From NCBI GenBank assembly GCA_005656395.1, contig SRSI01000006.1, positions 1-64,000 on the forward strand: a stretch of DNA of 64,000 nucleotides. The letters are read 5' to 3'. This stretch comes from Strongyloides papillosus. Its lineage: Eukaryota; Nematoda; Chromadorea; Rhabditida; Strongyloididae. Shown one piece after another: positions 14,601 through 29,164 of this stretch (positions within the stretch are counted from its first letter, which is position 1; each line of letters opens with the position of its first letter). The notes beneath the pieces are model-generated. The model was not told the DNA's origin. It was given only the letters and a program-made list of their open reading frames with translations, and searched no databases. A program made the translations under genes and the position numbers.

Positions 14601-14765
14601 ATTTTACTAGTATACTCAAATAGTTTTATTAACATGTTAATTTTATCATAAATAACCTTCACTTTAGTATATAATCAAAATTGTCATTTATATATCTACC
14701 AATAAACTTACATTTTCATTGTTACTAATTTTTAACAATTCTTTTCCTGTTCCTTCTCTTAACAT
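11650..14765 (-). CDS. Dipeptidyl peptidase IV family type II membrane serine peptidase (dpf/DPP6/DPP10-like)
   Basis: Removes N-terminal dipeptides (Xaa-Pro) at the cell surface, or acts as an ion-channel partner, as family members do. Six exons: 14712..14765, 14062..14176, 12798..14020, 12145..12753, 11999..12101 and 11650..11957, all phase-consistent, giving 803 residues, typical of the family. In order: a short cytosolic tail; a membrane anchor (NWKGISIALGVIFIMCF, about residues 30-56); a beta-propeller carrying the double-Glu substrate motif (DWMYYEEIF, Glu231-Glu232); and an alpha/beta hydrolase domain. The nucleophile elbow GWSYGG is split by an intron exactly between Trp and Ser668. 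Asp744 (HGSADDNVH) and His776 (DDQHGI) complete the triad with the same 32-residue spacing as in DPP4. The anchor looks most like DPP6/DPP10, which are inactive, but here all catalytic residues are present. The start is the ATG at 14765; upstream in-frame codons have no ATG and an AG lies nearby. Confidence 0.93.
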
Positions 14766-17700
14766 TTCTTTATATAATATCCCTCTTAAAACAATCTCTT
14801 TTAAACATGTACCTTTTAAGTAACAAATTTTCTTTATAATTATTCTGATTTATAAAGTGTTAGACTCTTAATCAACCTCTTAAAAATTCCAATTATTACT
14901 TACTTCTTTTGAATGTTAGCATTTCTTTTACAAAAAGATTTGTCTCTTTTTATTCTGAAATATTTTTCAATATAATTAATTATCATTTAAACAATTAATG
15001 ACTTATTATAATTTATTCTTTAAAATATATTTTATCATAAAGGATTTGTTTGTGACAAATAACATTATTTTTTTAGCAAATAAAAAGACATATTTTAGAA
15101 AAAAATAGATATAAAATAATTGGTTATTCAAATCTCAAACTCAAGATATAGTATGTGGTGCTTAAAAATAATGTATTTCTAATACTCTTTGTTACCCTTA
15201 CTAAAAGCTGTAAAATTTAGAATATCAAATCTTAATTAGATTAGATAAATAAATGTTAAATGCTAATGAATAATATGACATAATATTGAAAAGATTTATT
15301 TCAACTATTAACAAAAGACAAATTACATCCTAGTCATTATTTTATATTGATATGAATATTACATATAAACATTGTCAAAGATCAAAATTGTGTTTGTTAA
15401 CACCATGAAATATAAAAAAAAATTATTTTAAATGACTGAAAATATAACATAGAAATATAAAATGTTTTAACAATATAAGTTAAATGATTAAAAGGATATA
15501 CTTAAATTATCAAATATCTTATATATCACAAATATTTTTCGTAATTCGTAAATTATTCTGAAACAATTAAGGCTAGTATAACAATTATTTTGCACTAAAA
15601 CATATTGTCTGGCAATATCAAATAAAAATTTAAAAAATTTTGGCCTTTAAAATGATTAAAATAAAAGTGTTTATTATCAACGTTAATTGGGAATTTAGCG
15701 AATTCTGCTTTTTACATCAGTTTATAACTAATACTTTTATTTAATGAACATAAAAATTTTCAAAAACTATTTGATTAAACTCAATTTTATAATTATAAAT
15801 ATTTCTTTGAAAATATAAAATAATAATTATACTGTAATTATGCCTTTTTTGATTATTTAAACTTATTGAAATAAATACTTTTGAACTAAAAAAATACTTT
15901 ACTATTATTGTAAAATTTTACGATATAACAATTACGTTCTACATACAGTTCATTGTCTACTGGTGAAATATAAAATTAAATTTAAGAATATATAATATAA
16001 TTACTTATTTTTTACAAAAATTTATTAAAAATTCTTAAATGTATATAATTTCAGTTGGTATATATATATGCAGAATTGCTAAAGTGGTGAATATTATTTT
16101 TATAATAACAATAGTAAACTCTTTATAAAAACATTTTTTAATTTCTAAAATTATTGTAACTCATGAAAAAATGTAGCATTTTAGTAGTCGCATAATTCAA
16201 AAGGTTTAATAAGTGTTAGATTTTCAATAAATATAAATGCATTATTATTTTACTATAAATATTAACATTCAATTGTAGAAATTTCTAATAAAATTTTAAG
16301 TATGTTTTAATTTATAGTTAAAATTTGATAAATATAACTTATAATAATATTACGCAAATAAATTTACCAAAAGGTATATAAAAATTTAACGCAAAGATTA
16401 TACAAAAAATGTCATTTCTAGTTAAAATTACTAAAATATTATATTTTTTAAAAAATTTTCATTTATACTAAATAAATGAAAAATCTAGCACATTTATCTG
16501 TTATGAAACACTTTAACTTTCAGTTATTAAAATTAACGAATAATATTACAAATCATAAACATTGAAATGCATAAATGAATAAGGTATACATTTTCAGTAG
16601 TTTCTATTTTAAAAACGATGCTTTAATAAAAATGGATAACCCTTTAAAATATTTTTTCTTAATTATACATAATAATATATACTTATATGGAATATAGAAT
16701 TAAAAGGAAATTGAAATTCTCTAATAGAAGCATTTTAAAATCAAGAACAAAATTCTTAAAACTTGCTACATTTCAAGTTATGTTCACAATATACATAATA
16801 GCATACTTCTTTTATATCATAAGAATGACTTATTCTTCCTTCGTATAAACAATATTTTTACCAAAAAAAATGTTGAATAGTTAAATCTCTTTAATAATAA
16901 ATTTTTTGTATTAAATATTTTTTCAATCCTTTTTATTTATTAAGCATAAAAATTAGAACTAAAAACTTTTGGATACATTATATTCTTTTAAAAAAAAGAT
17001 ATTATAAATTTTCGACAACAATAGTTATTAATCACGCTATTTTGGAATAACTTTTCTTTAATTTTTGTTCATAGTCATAAATTAAAATCCTAGTTAAAAA
17101 TTTAACTTTGATATCAAATTATTTCTAGTGATTAATCTTTAAATATTTATCTTCATAATAATTTAGTATAATATTTTCAAGAAAAATGTAATTTGCTGAT
17201 ATTTTAAAACAAATAATATCCGTAATATTATACAACTAAACGAATTTGACGAAAAATATAATTCGCATTAGAATTTTAATAATATATCTTAATCATTCTT
17301 CTATAAGTCATAAATTTAATCATGATTGTTGAAGTTGGCATTTAACTAAAAATATTTAAATTGTTTAATGGTATTTTTAAAATTTTAAAGAGCTGTTTTT
17401 TTAAATTGTTTTCTTATGGATGCTTAATTATTTTACGCAAATAATTAAATTTTATTTTCAATATTTTCTTAGTATAAAAAATAGTTTGTTTCTCAGTAGA
17501 TCTTTTTATAATAACACATTAGAGAGTAAAAATATATGTATAGGCATAAATTTAAATACTAAAACAGATAACAAATGTCATAAAATTTCTATAATATTAA
17601 ATATTGTTATTTATACTCTTTTTTCAAATATACTAATTTTTTCTCCTATTACTTTTATAAAAATTGATCATCATAAGAAAAATATCTAACAAAAGTTACT

Positions 17701-19806
17701 GAGAAACTAAAGAAATTGAGAAGGTAATTTATTACTTCTAGCGATTTATATTTAAATTATATTGGTAATATTTTAGTTATGGTTTTCATCTGCTATAATA
17801 GAATCACATATATTCTATATATAGTATCTAAATTTTAAGGTAATTAAAATTATATGAGTAAAAGTAAATTATTGGTAGTAAACTAAATTATATTCTAACT
17901 CTAATCCGTTTAACATAAAAAATAATGTCATGTCATTAATTTACAAATTTAAAAAAATAACAAAAACAATAAATGATAAAATGTGTACATTTTTTATCTT
18001 ATAATATGTTTTTAACAATAAAAAATTTAAATAATAATTTTTGTTATGTTAAAACTAAAAATTTGACATGATAAAATGCAAAATCACATTGAAAAATGTT
18101 TATTTAATTAAAGGTTTATAAAATAAGATAAAAGTATAATATTAGAAAAATGACAATTTTAATGTTAATTGATAAAAAAAATTAAAAATATTAGTTGTAT
18201 TTAAAACCATTGCAAAAAATGTTAATTTTCTATATTTATATATTTTTTAATAAAACTACTGGAAACTAAGAAATGACCAATTAACTATTTATTTTCGGAA
18301 ACAGATTAATCCTTTAATTTACATCACAGTATAAAATAATTTGTTTTGATAAATACTTCATTTCATGTGGTACAATTTTAAAAGGAAGCTTTTTATTTGA
18401 TAATGCTGAAATTCTAATTGACATCGCAATCTTTGGTAAAAAAACTTAAAATAAAATATAATAACAAGTTAAAGGAATTTTTTAATGACTTTAAAACTTT
18501 GATATGTTTCCTTTTTCTTTGCTAAATTGAACTTAAGATATTACTTGTTAAACGAAATAATATTTAAAATATCAAAATTTAAAAAAATTCATTTGAATTA
18601 TTACCTTTTTGGCGATATAATGACTATTTTTAAAAGATTAATTTATTTTTTAGAAACAATAATTTGATACTTTGAAAGTAATTTATCGTGGTGATGTAAC
18701 ATTAGCACCTTTAGAGTTATATGAATTCTAGAAATCATTAATTGCTTGAAATTTAAAATTTAACAATAAATGTTTTCATAAAAACAAGCCTTTCAGAATA
18801 AATATGGTAAAAGGTTTTATTCTTATGACAAAAGCACGCTTTTCATATATTCATAATATTTTTTATATATTTGATCAGAAATCTTCAAATTGTTGAACTT
18901 TTATGAATGAATTGAGCGGAAAGAAATTTGTAATTTTTTATTGAAATAAACTCCTTTGACATATAAAATCCTCTTAAAAAGTTAGGTTTAATACTAATAT
19001 TGATATCTTTTAATAATACATTTAAACTATTATTGAAATACAGTTTATTTTATTACCAACAATGCAGCATATTTTTAAATGTTGAAAATAGTGTATTGAA
19101 AGAATATTTTTTATTTGATAATAAAGAAAAAAATCAATATATAAATTGTGTAATGCGTTCAAATAAACGGGTTTTATTTACAATTCCATTTATACGTTTT
19201 GTAAATTAAATTAATGTAACTTTTAAAATTGATAAATACATTCAATGGTTCTTATTTAATAAGTTAAACAAGGTGCCACATTTTTTAAACGAAAAATTTT
19301 AGTGTATGAACTAGAATGTCAATTAAAAAAATGTTTATATTGATTAACTTTGTTTATTGTTAGAGAACTAGAAAAAATAGTAATTACATTTTTTATATTT
19401 TTATTATTGTTCATTTTTTCTATCAGCTGAACAAAAGTATTTACAAAAACACACTCAAAAATAGTAGTATAAAATCAAACAATTTTAAAATGTGTTTTTA
19501 ATATACATTATTTTTGTTTTTCATTATCGCTAAATTTTTTGATATATTCAAAACTCTATGCCCCATCAGTAAATTATTAAATTTTTATTAAATTTACATA
19601 TTAAATTACAGTTGAAAAAACGTTTATAATGATATTTCCTTACACGAAAATTATTTTGTTTCTCCAAAAATAAATAATGTTTTAACAAAACACACATTTA
19701 TTCAGTATGTAAAAAAAGCATTTTATTATTATTTTTGTTCTGATCTATTTCAAAATACTGCAATTCCCATTTTGTGATAACTAAGAATTTTTTTCTAGAT
19801 CTGCAA
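14766..19806. other. Long gene-poor AT-rich region
   Basis: I see no supported exon, RNA gene or repeat array. Open stretches around 17420-17690 and 19000-19210 are low-complexity Phe/Ile/Asn-rich chance ORFs. The right end holds a pyrimidine-AG site at 19797-19798, a likely trans-splice or 5' UTR acceptor for the thioredoxin-like gene. Confidence 0.5.
19791..19798 (+). promoter_or_regulatory. Candidate trans-splice/5' UTR splice acceptor
   Basis: TTTTCTAG lies 8 nt before the thioredoxin-like ATG. In nematodes this position is typical for spliced-leader addition; it could also be a cis acceptor of a 5' UTR intron. Confidence 0.5.
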
Positions 19807-20292
19807 ATGTCAAAACTTTTTGCTAATATTGGATTGAAAAAAAATGAAGACGGAACCCTTGTCAATGGTGGTGAAGCCTTAAAGGTATGTACTTAACATT
19901 ATTTTTTATCTAATTTCCTTTTCAAGGGAAAAGTTGTTGCTCTTTATTTCAGTGCTTCATGGTGCCCACCATGTAGAGGTTTTACTCCTGTTCTTGCTGA
20001 CTTTTATTCAGAAGCAGCTGATATGGGCTTAGAAATTGTTTTTGTTTCATTTGATAGAAGTGAAGATGATCTTAATGATTATGTTAAATCTCATCATGGT
20101 AACTGGCTTCATATTCCATTTGGAAATGAATTCATTCAAAAACTGGCCAAACAATACAATGTCAGTGGAATTCCAGCTCTTATTGTTATCAACGAAAATG
20201 GTGATGTTATTACTAAGGAAGGCAGAGGTGAAGTAACTTCAAAACCACCAAAAGTTGTTGTGTCAAATTGGAAAAAAAGTGTCGGCCAGTAA
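19807..20292 (+). CDS. Thioredoxin-like oxidoreductase, nucleoredoxin/tryparedoxin type
   Basis: Thiol-disulphide exchange protein of the cytosol. Two exons, 19807..19884 and 19927..20292, joined through a 42-nt GTATGT/TTTTCAAG intron, encode 147 residues, the usual length of nematode tryparedoxin-like proteins. The protein opens with the short tail typical of the group, then a central strand followed by the redox motif WCPPCRGF (about residues 39-46), a SFDRSEDD segment typical of nucleoredoxin/tryparedoxin, and the cis-Pro loop (SGIPALIVI). No signal peptide is present. The ATG at 19807 follows a strong TTTTCTAG acceptor by 8 nt, as expected for a trans-spliced nematode mRNA. The gene stands alone between two gene-poor stretches. 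Confidence 0.93.
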
Positions 20293-23200
20293 AAGCTGAT
20301 TTTCAGTTTACCGTTTTACTATATAAAATTATCAGACTATTTCATTATCAATTATTGTAGATTATTACAAATTTGTATGATAAAAGTAATGAATGCATAT
20401 TTTTGTTATCATGAATATTATACTTATTATAGTTAGATTTTATTTCACACATTTGATATTTAGCAAAGTTTTACATTTTAGTGTCATTTATTAGATTATG
20501 AAACGCAAAATGTTGATACAAGATTAATCAAGACTCAAGGAATTTGATGTTTTATCAAATCTCTACTGTGAATAACAATTTTAGTAGTTCTTTTAATCAA
20601 AAAAATAGTATTAATTATTTAGTTGATATCTGGGATACTTACTTTGACAATAAATTTAAATCTTCAATTATTAAGAAAAAGACGAAATAATATTCATTTG
20701 GTCAATTTCAGGCAAAGATTAGTACATCGTAACTTATCTTTTTATCATAGTTGATCTCATTTATTCTATAAATTTCAGAAATTCAATTCTTCTTGTTAAT
20801 TGTTATATATCAATTTATCGTGTAATTTTTTTAGCTAAAAATTTATTGGTAAGTATTTCCAAAATTGTGATTCAATACTATACGTTACTCAAAAAATAAT
20901 ATTATTATTATGACTTTTTCATCTACAAATAGATTGTTTGACGAGGTTTCAAATGATATTATGCACTGAAATGACAATTTGTTATTTAAAAGACCGAATA
21001 ATTTTCGAATTCTTATCAAATATCTTGTAATTTTAGTTTACTGTAAAATGTCCGTCTTCATCAAACTAAACAAAACCTGCTTATTTTCGAATTATGAAAT
21101 TAATTAAATACCACTAATATTAAATAAATTCAATTATTATTTATAAATTTTTTTAAGGTACAAAAGATATTCAAAATTATAAAAATTGAATGATAACAAA
21201 TCAAAGTTATCAAAAGTGTAATGTCTTTGCTACAATTAATATTAGTAAGTAATTTAAAAAGTATTTACAATATCAATAATATTTTGTTGTTCTGATGCAT
21301 TCCATTGAAATTAGTGAAGCAAAATTTACGTTTTTGCAATGTTTAAAAGAGCGATTTAACTATTTTCTCTTTTATCATACTTAGTAAATTTTAGTAATGT
21401 AAAAGTTATTTTTTCCATCAACATAATGTTTATAGAATATTTAATGTTGTATTTAATTAGACACAAAAATCGTAATTTTATATCATTTTCCATTAAAAAA
21501 ATATTAAATATTGTATTTAAATTATACAAAATTCGGGAAATATAAAATAGTAAAATACTTCGAAAATAATAAATTCCCCCTTTTTTATTTTTTTATTGGT
21601 TATAAATAGTTATAACTAAAACCATAACAAAATTGATATTTAATACCCTGTTTCCCAAATAAATTTTCCATCTTTTCAATAACCCCTTTATAATCATTTG
21701 TTTTATGAGTTATTGAAATTATGCCGAATTCTAAACTAATAAAAAAATAAAAACTACTTGTTGAGGATTTTAATATTATTTAAATGGTTATTTGTGTGAA
21801 AAATCGAAATAAAGCGATAGATTAAAATGATATTGCTCAATAAAATTGATAAAGCGCAAATCAAAAATTATATTTAGTTAATTAGAATTAGTGTATTAAA
21901 AAAAAACTTAAATTTGATTGTTTGCATTACATTGTATATTTTTAAATAAAAAAGTTTGAATGTTAACTAACTTTTAGCAATTAGAATCGTTATAACAAAA
22001 AAAATTACAGAAGAGATATATAAAATTAAAAAAAACCCAACCAAATTGACGATTTCATTTAGATTTGTGTATAATTTGGCTTCTTATTTTTTTTCTTTGA
22101 TTATAAGTTAAATACTACACAAATTAATGCTAATTAGGAACTGTATAAGAAATAAAAATTGGTTCTTATTATTAAAAATGTCATTAAAAATTATTATAAT
22201 TTAAAAACAATATTTTCTTCTTACGAAGTACATTCTTTTAGATTTTTTAAAACTTTAGTTTCAATAATTTGTTTTATATAACATTATGCGATTTATCAAA
22301 TTTAAATTGTACCATTACATAATTTTTATATTTTATGAAAGGTAATGAACAAAAATAAAGTTGAAATTCTTGTAATAAGAAGAAAAAGTTTCACGTATTA
22401 ATGTAATAAGGTATATAGTGGATGTCAAATATTTAAAAATAACTTTTTTCATCTCAAATATAAACCGTTAAAATGGTATTTAATTTATCAATTTTGTTTA
22501 TAAAATCCTAAACATTTTATTCGCCTAATTCTTTTTGAATATTATTTTTTACTAATATTTCTACTTAAATTAAATATTTTTCCGAATTTACAGTTTAGTA
22601 TTTAGAATTTTGATCTTACGATTCTTAAAGAGTTTTTTGCGAATTACATATTGATAATAATTTAATTTCCCTTAAAATACAAGAAACCTTTTGTTTTGAA
22701 ACTTTAAAATGATTTTTCAAATTTATTTATAAGTTATATGAATCTATTCAAAATAACGGTATAATACATCAATTGCTTTATAAATAAAATAAACATATTT
22801 TAATCACTATTTATGTGAATTACTAATAAATTTAAAACATTTAGAAATGAACCATTAAAATAAAATATTTACATTTTTTTAAATTGTTTAATTTTAACAA
22901 ATTTTTAGTTGTTTCTTAAAAAACATAAGAAAATAAATCAAGGAATTCTTACAAATAGTTACTGAAAAAGTAATCTAATTATGAAAAATAACTATATGAT
23001 CAAGTTAAAGTATATACATATTTACATTTTAATATTATACACTTAATATTAATAGTTGATTTTTTAAAATTATAAGTACACGTATCAATTTTCAAAAACA
23101 GAATTCATTGCTTATAAAATAATATTTGTATATGTACATAATACAACTCATTGGATATATTATTTATATACTTTGACTAAACTTTATATATTTCATGATA

Positions 23201-25224
23201 AATGCTTTCATTTCTATAAACTTTCGATTAATTAATATTAGTCAAAACGATTAACGTACGGATTCAAATTACTTTTTAATTTAATATTACATTTTTCACT
23301 ATAACAAACATAGCGGCAGTCGTTGCGGTCAAATGGAGATACTAAATCGCAATCTAATTTCAATATAATAATACAAATTATATGATAACAAACGACCAAA
23401 TTGCCGCATATATGATATCATATAAATTTTCTTGTTTTGTCATTATAAAACATATTTTTCCTTCATTAAAAAATATTTAAATTTGAAATTCTATACTTTT
23501 TCTTGAATTTTTTTATTTACTATACAGTTTTAAATATGACCTTTAAAAATCGCGCTGCTTCTCTATTTTCCGTTTGTCTGTAAAATCGATTAATGTGATA
23601 AGCTTTCACATATTAGTTGTCATGCTTTTTGTATTTTATTGTTAATTCCTAATGCCATTATCAAGATAAAAACTCCTATAATTCCGATATGCTTATTTTT
23701 TTAAGAAAGTCGTATTTTATGACGCAGTATATTTTTTTAAATATGATGCATTATATGACAAATGAACTTTGAAGCTGCAATGATATCTTTAACTATAAAA
23801 ACAGACAAAGTATTACGAAAGCATATCTTTCCCACAAACTTTATGATTTTACGTTATTTTTTATATAATGAACAATTTTAAATTAATATTTAGTAAAATT
23901 TTCCATTACCATGCAAATTAATTCCCTGCCCCATGATTTCCCGCTATTATCATTTCATTCTATCTGTCAATCTTGATATACATATAAATAAATGATCGTT
24001 AGCATTTTTAGCTGACAGTGTATAATTATATAAAATTGCTTATTTTGAAAAAACTAACTACAGGCACAGAATAATGTTGTTCTGTACTTGAGTAGCGTTG
24101 TGATCTATTTGTTGTGTTTTGTGTCTCGTAGGTTAACTAATAATGCATTTACTTTAGGTGTACATATCTATCTCTATCTTGAAATACATATTTTTGTGAA
24201 CAAACTTAGTCAATAATTGTTATTGTTATTTTTTAATTTAGTGAGACCATATGGAGAAAAAAATAAAGATAAAGTCTTCCTATATTAAATGTCTGCAGTA
24301 TTTGTTAAATAAATAGTTAGCAATTTCTCTTGTGTTTTCGACGCAGGAATGTCCAATATTTGCGCTTTTTAGTTATGTGCATATTAATGTATTAGTAGGT
24401 ATTTCTCTAAAATCTGTTTGGGATGTCACCAAGTTATGACATTGATATTCTTCCAACAAGTTTCAACTATTGTATTTTTTTTAGTTATTTTTAGTAACAT
24501 TTTAATTAAATAATCTAACATGAGTTTTTAATGCCATAAACACTTGTCATGTACAATAATTTTTTTTTAATTTTATTTTAGGTATTTTTAGTATATGATA
24601 TAGTATTTTGTCTTATTGAGAGGGGGAATTAGAGAATAGTACTTAAAAAAAATGTATAGTTATTGTCTAACTCTTTCAAACTCTATTTAAAATATTTATA
24701 AATTAATTTGCAAAACATTATTTCCTTTGTTTAAAAGTATATTATTTTAATAATTTTTGATTTTAATTTTGTTTCGAATTATGTTTATTCTTAATGGAAA
24801 GTTTAACAATGATCATATTGTTTATAGAAGATATACATTTTATTGTTTATAGTTAAAGGATAAATTTTTTTTATTGTTTTAGCTTTTTAAAACTGTTGAT
24901 TGTGTTTAACGAATTTTTCTATCGTTATAATTTTAATTTATTTACGTGGAAAAGAGAATCTGGTTTTACTGTATTTTTTTCCTGCTATACTGTGCATGGA
25001 AAAAAATATAACGCATCATACAAAATTTTTAAAATTATAATAGCATTAAATTTATATTTTTCTAGACTAAAATATAAATTTTCAAGGGTACAAAAAAAAT
25101 TTGCCTTGTATTCCCAGTCACCAAACGTTTTGGTGATTTCATTGTTTGTTGAAAGTCGAATTTTATATTATCCCACAATCTACAAAAAATTTTTTCTAAA
25201 AATTATCAATTAATATAATTTGAA
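20293..25224. other. Gene-poor AT-rich region upstream of S6 kinase
   Basis: No coding exon is supported. Slightly more complex stretches occur at about 23310-23410, 23540-23640, 23900-23975 and 24060-24170. The last, bounded by CTACAG and CGTAG/GTTAAC, could be a 5' UTR exon or promoter of the S6 kinase gene. An open frame at 24896-25213 begins with TTG, is Phe/Tyr/Lys-rich and ends 11 nt before the kinase ATG; I regard it as chance 5' flank. Confidence 0.45.
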
Positions 25225-26782
<1,558 letters not shown>

Positions 26783-27167
26783 TCTTAAGTATTTCTAATT
26801 ACATGATTGATGGTCTAAAAAAATTAAATAATAATATGTGCCTTAATGTCACTATAGTTGCTTTCAAATATTTATTTAAATATTCTTATTTTTTTGTTGT
26901 TATTATTGTTAAGCTTCTGATGACAAATGCTCACTATACAATTTGTTCTTGCCTCCTACAATTTTAGTAAAGAGATTATGATTTAATTTTAAACATTATT
27001 AGCCTTTACAAATAAAATATAGGTAAAGTTTAGAAAATATTTTTTTTACACATTTTAATGTTATATTTATTTTTTTAAATAAAATACATGACAAATTTTT
27101 ATTTCATTTTACCCGTTATCTTAAAAGCTCTTTTAACAAAATTGTTGGTATACTAGTTACACTGAAA
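26783..27167. other. Convergent 3' ends of S6 kinase and DUOXA genes
   Basis: A 385-nt AT-rich stretch between two stop codons facing each other. It holds both 3' UTRs, with AATAAA-like signals on both strands (for example AATAAA near 27012). No further gene is seen. Confidence 0.6.
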
Positions 27168-28615
27168 TTATAAACTCTGTGGTGTTGTACATATTCGATT
27201 ATCATCAACTATAAATTGATCATTTGTTACATCATCTGATTGTGATGGACGTTGTAAAACAACTTGACTGATAGAACGATGAATTACATTGTCTATACTT
27301 CCCATACTACTTGCAGGAGTTGTTTTTAATGATGATCTACTATCGTAAGGACTATTTCTACTTTCATCCATTATTTTTCTTTTTTCTTGAATAGATACAT
27401 CTGTAGAAATTGTTGACTGTGGGAATGATCTTTCCTTCTCAGAAATTAATGTTACTGGTGGTGTAATTTTACTTCCAGTAGAAACATTTAATTGAGCACA
27501 ATTTCGAGCTCTTATTTGATTACTAATATAGGTAGAACATCGTATACGATCATCATCAATTCTTCCACGAACAATAGTTATTTGTCTTCTTATTCCTCCA
27601 TGTTTACATGATGGACCAACGTTAGCATCCATTGTTTTAGAACTCATAACTGTTAAAATAACATATACTCTTAGAATCTGAAGAATAAGTAATCCAGTGC
27701 CAATAGCAACTTGTAAAAGGCCACATATTAATGAAATATAGAAACATGCACCATATCGAAAAATTAATAGTGATAAAGCACCATTTTCACCCCTAAAAGG
27801 TATAGCAAAATTTGAGGGTGAAACAACGGCATACGTCAAATTAGCAAGTAAAGTAAAAATTCCAGATATAATCATTGCTTTACTATAATGATGAGGTAGT
27901 AAACATAAAAATATAGCTTGTAAACACCAAAATCCAATGGATATACATAAGAAAGCGTTTGTGTAGTGTCCTGCTCTTCTATATTTATATCCCCAATCAA
28001 AACCTTCTTGATGTTGAGAAAAATATTCTAAAATTTTTATTACAGGTAAACTTAAGCCTTTTTTATATGCTTTATATAATTCTACTTTCATAGCTTTATG
28101 ACTTGATAAATCAAATTGATTATTAGAAACATAATCATGTAATAAAGGTGTATTGATATTCAATGATACATTTAGTAGATTTAAACCAACTTTTACTGAA
28201 ATTGTAGCAGGAGTAACATCAGTTGAATGTGCTTTTATAAATGTTTCAACATTAACAGCACCTACATTCCAATACGGTAATACAATTGATACTAAAAGTT
28301 AAAATTTAATAAATATATTTTATTTTCAAATTATTTTGTTAAAAGATATTATTAGAATGTTAAGTAAATTAGTTTAATTTGTAAGAAAAATTTACCTGCG
28401 AGCATGCATCCAATTGCTAGTTGATATGTAATAGCAATAAATGAAATTAGTCTTTTTTTACGAATACCAGGTAAAATAATTATAAAAGCTATATAAGGTA
28501 CAATAAAAACAGCAACCATTAGAAAAATATGTATATCAAATCCTTGAGGCATATGAATAGCCCGAAAACTCGATGGTGCCATATTGTTTCTAAATGCAGT
28601 GAACCAACTTTGCAT
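27168..28615 (-). CDS. doxa-1: Dual oxidase maturation factor (DUOXA family)
   Basis: Multi-pass ER/plasma-membrane partner that dual oxidases need for folding and surface delivery; in nematodes the DUOX/DOXA pair makes H2O2 for cuticle tyrosine cross-linking. Two exons, 28396..28615 and 27168..28291, join in phase (1+2) to 447 residues. The N-terminus has a helix containing the family pattern IILPGIR (about residues 45-51). An extracellular loop with NVS glycosylation signals follows (YWNVGAVNVETF, VGLNLLNVSLNINTP). Then comes the conserved YRRAGHYTNAF block and at least three more membrane helices (about 195-310). The last 140 residues are a hydrophilic Ser/Thr/Arg-rich cytosolic tail, divergent as is usual. 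The start is the ATG at 28615. No dual oxidase gene lies in the window. Confidence 0.92.
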
Positions 28616-28944
28616 CTTTTATATTTTATTTCTGTTTATTCTAATTAACAACGCTAGAAATTTATTTAAAAGAATTTTTTTTAAAATACCTAAAATTGTT
28701 AAAATAATATAATGAAATATAATATATGTTAACAATATGACCTTTGTATGAAAAATAAGTTTAAACGTAACACATTCCTCTTATATATAGCCATCTCGCT
28801 ATTAAATAGATATCTAGTTTTAGAACACACAATTACATAATAAAATTTTTAATGGTGAAAATTTGAAATTATGTAAAAGTATGTGAAGGAGAAATATTGA
28901 AGCTATCAAAATGTCAAGGAGAATTATATTTATTGTGCCAGAGA
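28616..28944. other. Divergent 5' flank
   Basis: About 330 nt between the DUOXA start codon and the small gene remnant on the plus strand. AT-rich, and probably the DUOXA promoter. The in-frame stretch upstream of the remnant (from about 28875) is also open but begins after a stop. Confidence 0.4.
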
Positions 28945-29164
28945 ATGAATTTCTTTAACGGTAACGGTAAAGATAGTAGAACAGTGGAGGAAATTTTGAT
29001 CAATGATGAGTAGGTAAAATATATTAAAAATAGCATTGTGAGATGCTTACATGGACAGCATAGTAAGAACAAGTTTTAAAAAGACGGTTGCTAAAAATCA
29101 CGTAAACTTTGACATGGACGACCTTATTACATTAAAGGAGTATTGTTGGGATAGAATTAAATAA
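28945..29164 (+). pseudogene. Small gene or gene remnant, possibly ENY2/Sus1-like
   Basis: Two coding-looking pieces sit 30 nt apart. The first, 28945..29013, starts with ATG and runs 22 codons to a TAG (ending TVEEILINDE). The second is open from 29043 to a TAA at 29162-29164 (DAYMDSIVRTSFKK through DMDDLITLKEYCWDRIK). Reading straight through the gap also gives sensible residues (VKYIKNSIVR) but needs the TAG removed and one frame change. The helical pattern and a late MDDLI weakly recall the transcription/export factor ENY2; this is only a resemblance. A splice from a GTAACG or GTAAAG donor at 28961/28967 to the AG at 29041-29042 would give an intact protein of about 45-47 residues. An AATAAA follows near 29190. 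Either a decayed gene, an assembly error or a tiny spliced gene. Confidence 0.4.

Noticed and set aside
17420..17689. 89-codon open frame in gene-poor region
   Set aside because: Low-complexity Asn/Ile/Phe sequence, no splice partner, no motif.
19000..19209. 69-codon open frame
   Set aside because: Chance frame in AT-rich DNA with no family features.
24896..25213. 105-codon open frame just upstream of the S6 kinase ATG
   Set aside because: Starts with TTG, is Phe/Tyr/Lys-rich as expected from AT-rich DNA, has no recognisable motif, and occupies the likely 5' UTR.
20293..25224. Hidden gene in the 5-kb gap before S6 kinase
   Set aside because: Slightly higher-complexity spots occur, but none has an open frame with matching splice sites.
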